Assembly (NCBI GenBank): GCA_900543025.1
Contig: UQPP01000021.1
Span: 1-37,934, forward strand
DNA length: 37,934 nucleotides
Direction: 5' to 3'
Source: an uncultured Collinsella sp.
GTDB lineage: Bacteria > Actinomycetota > Coriobacteriia > Coriobacteriales > Coriobacteriaceae
Part shown: piece by piece, positions 35,071 to 37,934 of the stretch
Layout: each line of letters starts with the position of its first letter
Position numbering within the stretch: position 1 is the stretch's first letter
Made by a program: the position numbers and the translations under genes
The notes under the pieces: generated by a model
Seen by the model: the letters and a program-made list of their open reading frames with translations, nothing else
Databases searched by the model: none
Told to the model about the DNA's origin: nothing

Positions 35071-35139
35071 ACGTGTTAGCTCAAGCGTATAGAAATGTAA
35101 GCAACGTCAGGCGAGCGTAAGGTCGACGGGCCTGGGTCC

Positions 35140-36225
35140 TTACAGTGCGAAGGCGTCGACGTCGCCCCAGTGGCGGCGCAGCGTAATGGCGGCGGCGGGT
35201 TCGGTATTGTCAAAGACGACCGACCATTGCGTATTGCTGGTGATGTCTTCCGGATTGGGCTCTTGCGCTGCGGCACGCAGGGCTTCCCAGACAATCGTTT
35301 CGTCCTGGGCACCGACATGGGTATCAAGGACATCGGCGATTGCAACGGCGCGCTCTTTACCATGGCCCAGCTCGCCATTCTTTTGGTTGGGCAGCACTTC
35401 GTCGCCATAGCAGGCGTAGAAGTTCGTAACCTGGCGTACAGGAGTCGCTTTGAAAGCGCGGTCCGGATCGCGCGGGTCCCACTCTACTACGCGCGCGTCA
35501 CCGGCGGCGTCGTTGATAAAGAAGTGGTAATCGCGTCCTGCCATGGCGTGCATGTCGTAGGCGGAAAGCAGGTCGACTGCCTCTTGCGTGGTAGCCGCGC
35601 GGTCGAGCACCAGACGGATGGCGAGCGAAGTGTTGATGACGGGCCGTTGCGTGTCCTGGTCACAGGGCTGGGAATCCAGGGTGAGTACGGCAATGGACAC
35701 GCCGCATTCGTTAACACCGTCGAGCTGGGCAAACGGGCCCATCAACGCCGCGGCGCGTCCGGTGACGGAGTCAAGCGGAGTGTTGGCGCCCAGGTTATTG
35801 AGGGCGGCAAAGCCGATGGAGGCATAGCCGCCGCGTGGGTGATTGCGCACCAGCAGCGCCGAGGTGTCGTCTTTAAAGTCGTAATTGCGACCGGTGCGCA
35901 CGCGGCCTTCGGCATCTACGGCGACAAAAGCGCTGCAGGCAAACTGGGGCGCCTGGACATGTACCGGCACACCGGGCAGCACCTGCGCCACCACGGCATC
36001 GATGTAGGCCTGGTCGTCGCGCACGCCAGCGGCGATGATGCGATCAAGATCGTAGTCGTAGGCGATGTCGATTGCGTACAGGTCATAGCCATCCGCGTAG
36101 CCGGTCAAGCGTCTGAGCGACGCGGCGGACTTGATTTGCTTGCGGTAAACGATGCCGGCGGCAGCGGCAAAGCCGACGGCGACTCCCGCGCCACCGCAGG
36201 CGATGGCAATGTTACGTGGCTTCAT
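35140..36225 (-). CDS. Membrane-tethered Ntn-hydrolase, choloylglycine hydrolase/acyltransferase-like (C45/C59 clan)
   Basis: A 361-residue linear-amide C-N hydrolase. An N-terminal hydrophobic segment (about residues 6-26) suggests a membrane anchor or signal. The likely catalytic nucleophile is Cys97 in QFACSAFVAV, followed by the conserved GRNYDF (about 112-117), with NNLGANTPL, DGVNECGVSIAV and a late NTQWSVVFDN. In bile salt hydrolases the cysteine is residue 2; here about 95 residues precede it, so the enzyme must be matured or belong to a relative with an intact N-terminal domain. Bile acid deconjugation cannot be claimed. The start follows GAGAGGAA. Confidence 0.85.
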   Translation of the reverse strand: MKPRNIAIACGGAGVAVGFAAAAGIVYRKQIKSAASLRRLTGYADGYDLYAIDIAYDYDLDRIIAAGVRDDQAYIDAVVAQVLPGVPVHVQAPQFACSAFVAVDAEGRVRTGRNYDFKDDTSALLVRNHPRGGYASIGFAALNNLGANTPLDSVTGRAAALMGPFAQLDGVNECGVSIAVLTLDSQPCDQDTQRPVINTSLAIRLVLDRAATTQEAVDLLSAYDMHAMAGRDYHFFINDAAGDARVVEWDPRDPDRAFKATPVRQVTNFYACYGDEVLPNQKNGELGHGKERAVAIADVLDTHVGAQDETIVWEALRAAAQEPNPEDITSNTQWSVVFDNTEPAAAITLRRHWGDVDAFAL

Positions 36226-36386
36226 GACGGTTCCTCTCGTCCTGTTAGCGCAATTGTCGCAAAAGGGGCGCGGGCATGATGGCTCAACTTGGTGAGCGGT
36301 GCGGAATTAAGCACGGAATGAAGAGTGCGGCGCTGGCGTGGCGGGGTATGCTGGAGGGGACCATCAACCCAGCGAAAGGGGAGAGC

Positions 36387-37772
36387 ATGACGGATCAGGA
36401 AACGCCCGAGCGCGCGCACGTGACGGCCGACGATATCGAGGCCGCCAACGACCTTATCGACTTTATCGAGGCATGCCCCAGCATGTTTCATACGGCGGCG
36501 ACCATTATGGCCGAGCTCGACGAGGCGGGCTTTACCTACCTGCCCGAGAATGCGGCGTGGGACATCGAGCCGGGCGGGCGTTATTACACGCAGCGCAACA
36601 CCTCGAGCGTTGTTGCCTTTAAGGTGGGCGAGGACCTGGCCGCGACGTGGGGCGAGGACGGCGTTGCCGGCGACTACCATTTTCAGCTGACGGCGTCGCA
36701 CAGCGACTCGCCGACGTTTAAGGTTAAGGCCGTGCCCGAGCTCGACGGCGCGGGCGAGACGCTGCGCCTGAACACCGAGGCCTACGGCGGCATGATCGAC
36801 TACACCTGGTTCGACCGTCCGCTGGCACTCGCGGGCCGCGTGCTGGTACGCGAGGGCGACCGTATCGAGAGTCGTTTGCTCGCTACCGAGCGCGAAGTCG
36901 CCATCATCCCGAGCCTTGCCATCCACATGAACCGTGGCGTTAACGAGAGCTTTGCTCCCAACCGAGCCGTTGACCTGTGTCCGCTCATCAGCGCCGGTGA
37001 CCTTAAGCAGGGCGACTTTGACGCCCTGATCGCCGACGAGCTGGATGTTGAGCCCGAGCAAATTTTGGGCCGCGATCTGTTTCTGGTCAACCGCCAGGAT
37101 GCGCGCATTTGGGGCTGGGCCGACGAGTTTATCTCGACGCCCAAGCTCGACGACCTGGCCTGCGCCTACACCTCGCTGCAGGCATTTTTGGGTGCCGAGA
37201 ATGCGCACGACGTTTCGGTCTTTTGCTGCTTTGATAACGAGGAGGTTGGCTCCGAGACCAAGCAGGGCGCCATGTCGACGTTCTTGGCCGATGCACTGCG
37301 CCGCATTAACGGCTCGCTGGGCTTTGACGACGAATCGTACCACCGTGCGCTTGCTGCCTCGATGCTCGTGAGCTGCGACAATGCACATGCCGTGCACCCC
37401 AACCACGCCGAGAAGTGCGATGCCCGCAACCAGGTGGTGCTCAACGGTGGCATCGTCATCAAGGAGGCAGCCAACCAGCACTATTGCACCGATGCCTTTA
37501 GCCGCGCGGTGTTCCAAGCCATTTGCGATGACGCCGACGTGCCCACGCAGGCCTTCGCCAACAAGAGCGATATGGCTGGCGGTTCTACGCTGGGCAATCT
37601 GTCGAACATGCAGGCGAGCATGCATGCCGTGGACGTGGGCCTGCCGCAGCTTGCCATGCACTCGAGCTACGAGACCGGCGGCGTGCGCGACGTGATGTAC
37701 GCCATCCGCGCCCTCACCGCTTTCTACGAGCGCAACCTAACCATCAACGGCGCCGAAAGCGTGGAGCTCTAA
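36387..37772 (+). CDS. M18-family aminopeptidase
   Basis: A 461-residue zinc aminopeptidase that removes N-terminal, often acidic, residues from peptides in the cytosol. Metal ligands and catalytic motifs of the M18 family are visible: the HxD pair in TASHSDSPTFKVK, the Glu-Glu in FDNEEVGSETKQGA, the Asp in VSCDNAHAVHPNH and the late MHSSYETGG. The ATG at 36387 has AAAGGGGAG upstream; an in-frame start far upstream (36276) has no family match. It is divergent from the Ntn-hydrolase gene, with 161 bp between starts. Confidence 0.94.
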   Translation: MTDQETPERAHVTADDIEAANDLIDFIEACPSMFHTAATIMAELDEAGFTYLPENAAWDIEPGGRYYTQRNTSSVVAFKVGEDLAATWGEDGVAGDYHFQLTASHSDSPTFKVKAVPELDGAGETLRLNTEAYGGMIDYTWFDRPLALAGRVLVREGDRIESRLLATEREVAIIPSLAIHMNRGVNESFAPNRAVDLCPLISAGDLKQGDFDALIADELDVEPEQILGRDLFLVNRQDARIWGWADEFISTPKLDDLACAYTSLQAFLGAENAHDVSVFCCFDNEEVGSETKQGAMSTFLADALRRINGSLGFDDESYHRALAASMLVSCDNAHAVHPNHAEKCDARNQVVLNGGIVIKEAANQHYCTDAFSRAVFQAICDDADVPTQAFANKSDMAGGSTLGNLSNMQASMHAVDVGLPQLAMHSSYETGGVRDVMYAIRALTAFYERNLTINGAESVEL

Positions 37773-37812
37773 AACCTACCAAAAGAGGACAGGTTTACTT
37801 TGGCAGGTTTTA
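37771..37812 (+). repeat. GGGACAG-type loop hairpin repeat after the aminopeptidase
   Basis: AAAACCTACCAAAA (37771-37784) pairs, with one mismatch, with TTTGGCAGGTTTT (37799-37811); the loop is GAGGACAGGTTTAC. It starts inside the stop codon (TAA 37770-37772), and the right arm ends TTTTA, so the stop codon falls in the stem base. A second hairpin, GCAAATGCC/GGCATTGC, follows, as at 32919. The rest of the window to 37934 shows no gene. Confidence 0.65.
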
Positions 37813-37934
37813 TCTGGGCAAATGCCAGTGGCATTGCAAGCCGATAGGACCCTAAAACGCCGCAGGTTGAACAAAAGTCAGCGAGAGCCCGTCTGGGCGA
37901 GCAAGGTGCCTTGAAAGAGGAGGGCATTGGCCTT

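Overview
The window is 37.9 kb of high-GC chromosomal DNA. The proteins look like those of a strictly fermentative, anaerobic Actinomycetota of the Coriobacteriia, most like Collinsella. That assignment rests on protein style, GC-rich codon use and overall gene content; no 16S or other marker is present to prove it. There is no phage, no transposase, no CRISPR array and no rRNA or tRNA gene that I can recognise.

Layout. 1-6.3 kb: an aromatic pathway entry enzyme (DAHP synthase) and a MarR-type regulator overlapping two half-transporter ABC exporter genes, all on the minus strand. 6.9-9.3 kb: pyruvate formate-lyase, here split into a large catalytic subunit and a separate 83-residue glycyl-radical subunit. 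9.5-15.2 kb: a sucrose or fructo-oligosaccharide locus (LacI regulator, atypical GH32 protein, PTS EIIBC permease, canonical GH32 sucrose-6-phosphate hydrolase) with LacI-type operators. 15.4-20.2 kb: a DegV protein, the PFL-activating radical SAM enzyme, a membrane-anchored serine hydrolase, MTA/SAH nucleosidase and the ribosome-assembly GTPase EngB. 20.4-25.7 kb: threonine and aspartate-family genes thrB, thrC, aspartokinase and asd. 26.4-32.9 kb: an O6-alkylguanine methyltransferase, then a two-component system followed by an ABC ATPase and a large FtsX-type permease. 33.0-37.8 kb: a small hypothetical protein, a phosphofructokinase variant, a membrane-tethered Ntn-hydrolase and an M18 aminopeptidase.

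Metabolic logic. Sugar enters by PTS and is cleaved by GH32 enzymes, phosphofructokinase serves glycolysis, and pyruvate is cleaved to acetyl-CoA and formate by the split PFL activated by PflA. Aspartokinase, Asd, ThrB and ThrC cover most of the route to threonine; homoserine dehydrogenase is not in the window.

The most unusual feature is the non-coding DNA. Intergenic regions hold several families of hairpin elements. The clearest family has three copies, downstream of the glycyl-radical gene, thrB and pfkA. All lie in the same orientation relative to the upstream gene. They share a core of about 65-68 nt inside perfect 28-29 bp arms that differ between copies yet stay fully complementary. 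In each copy the far flank also carries the reverse complement of the upstream gene's stop-codon region, so the stop codon would lie in the basal stem. A second, smaller hairpin family with a GGGACAG loop also starts at, or overlaps, stop codons in three of five copies. These look like a stop-codon-anchored 3'-end RNA system and are my main candidate for something undescribed.
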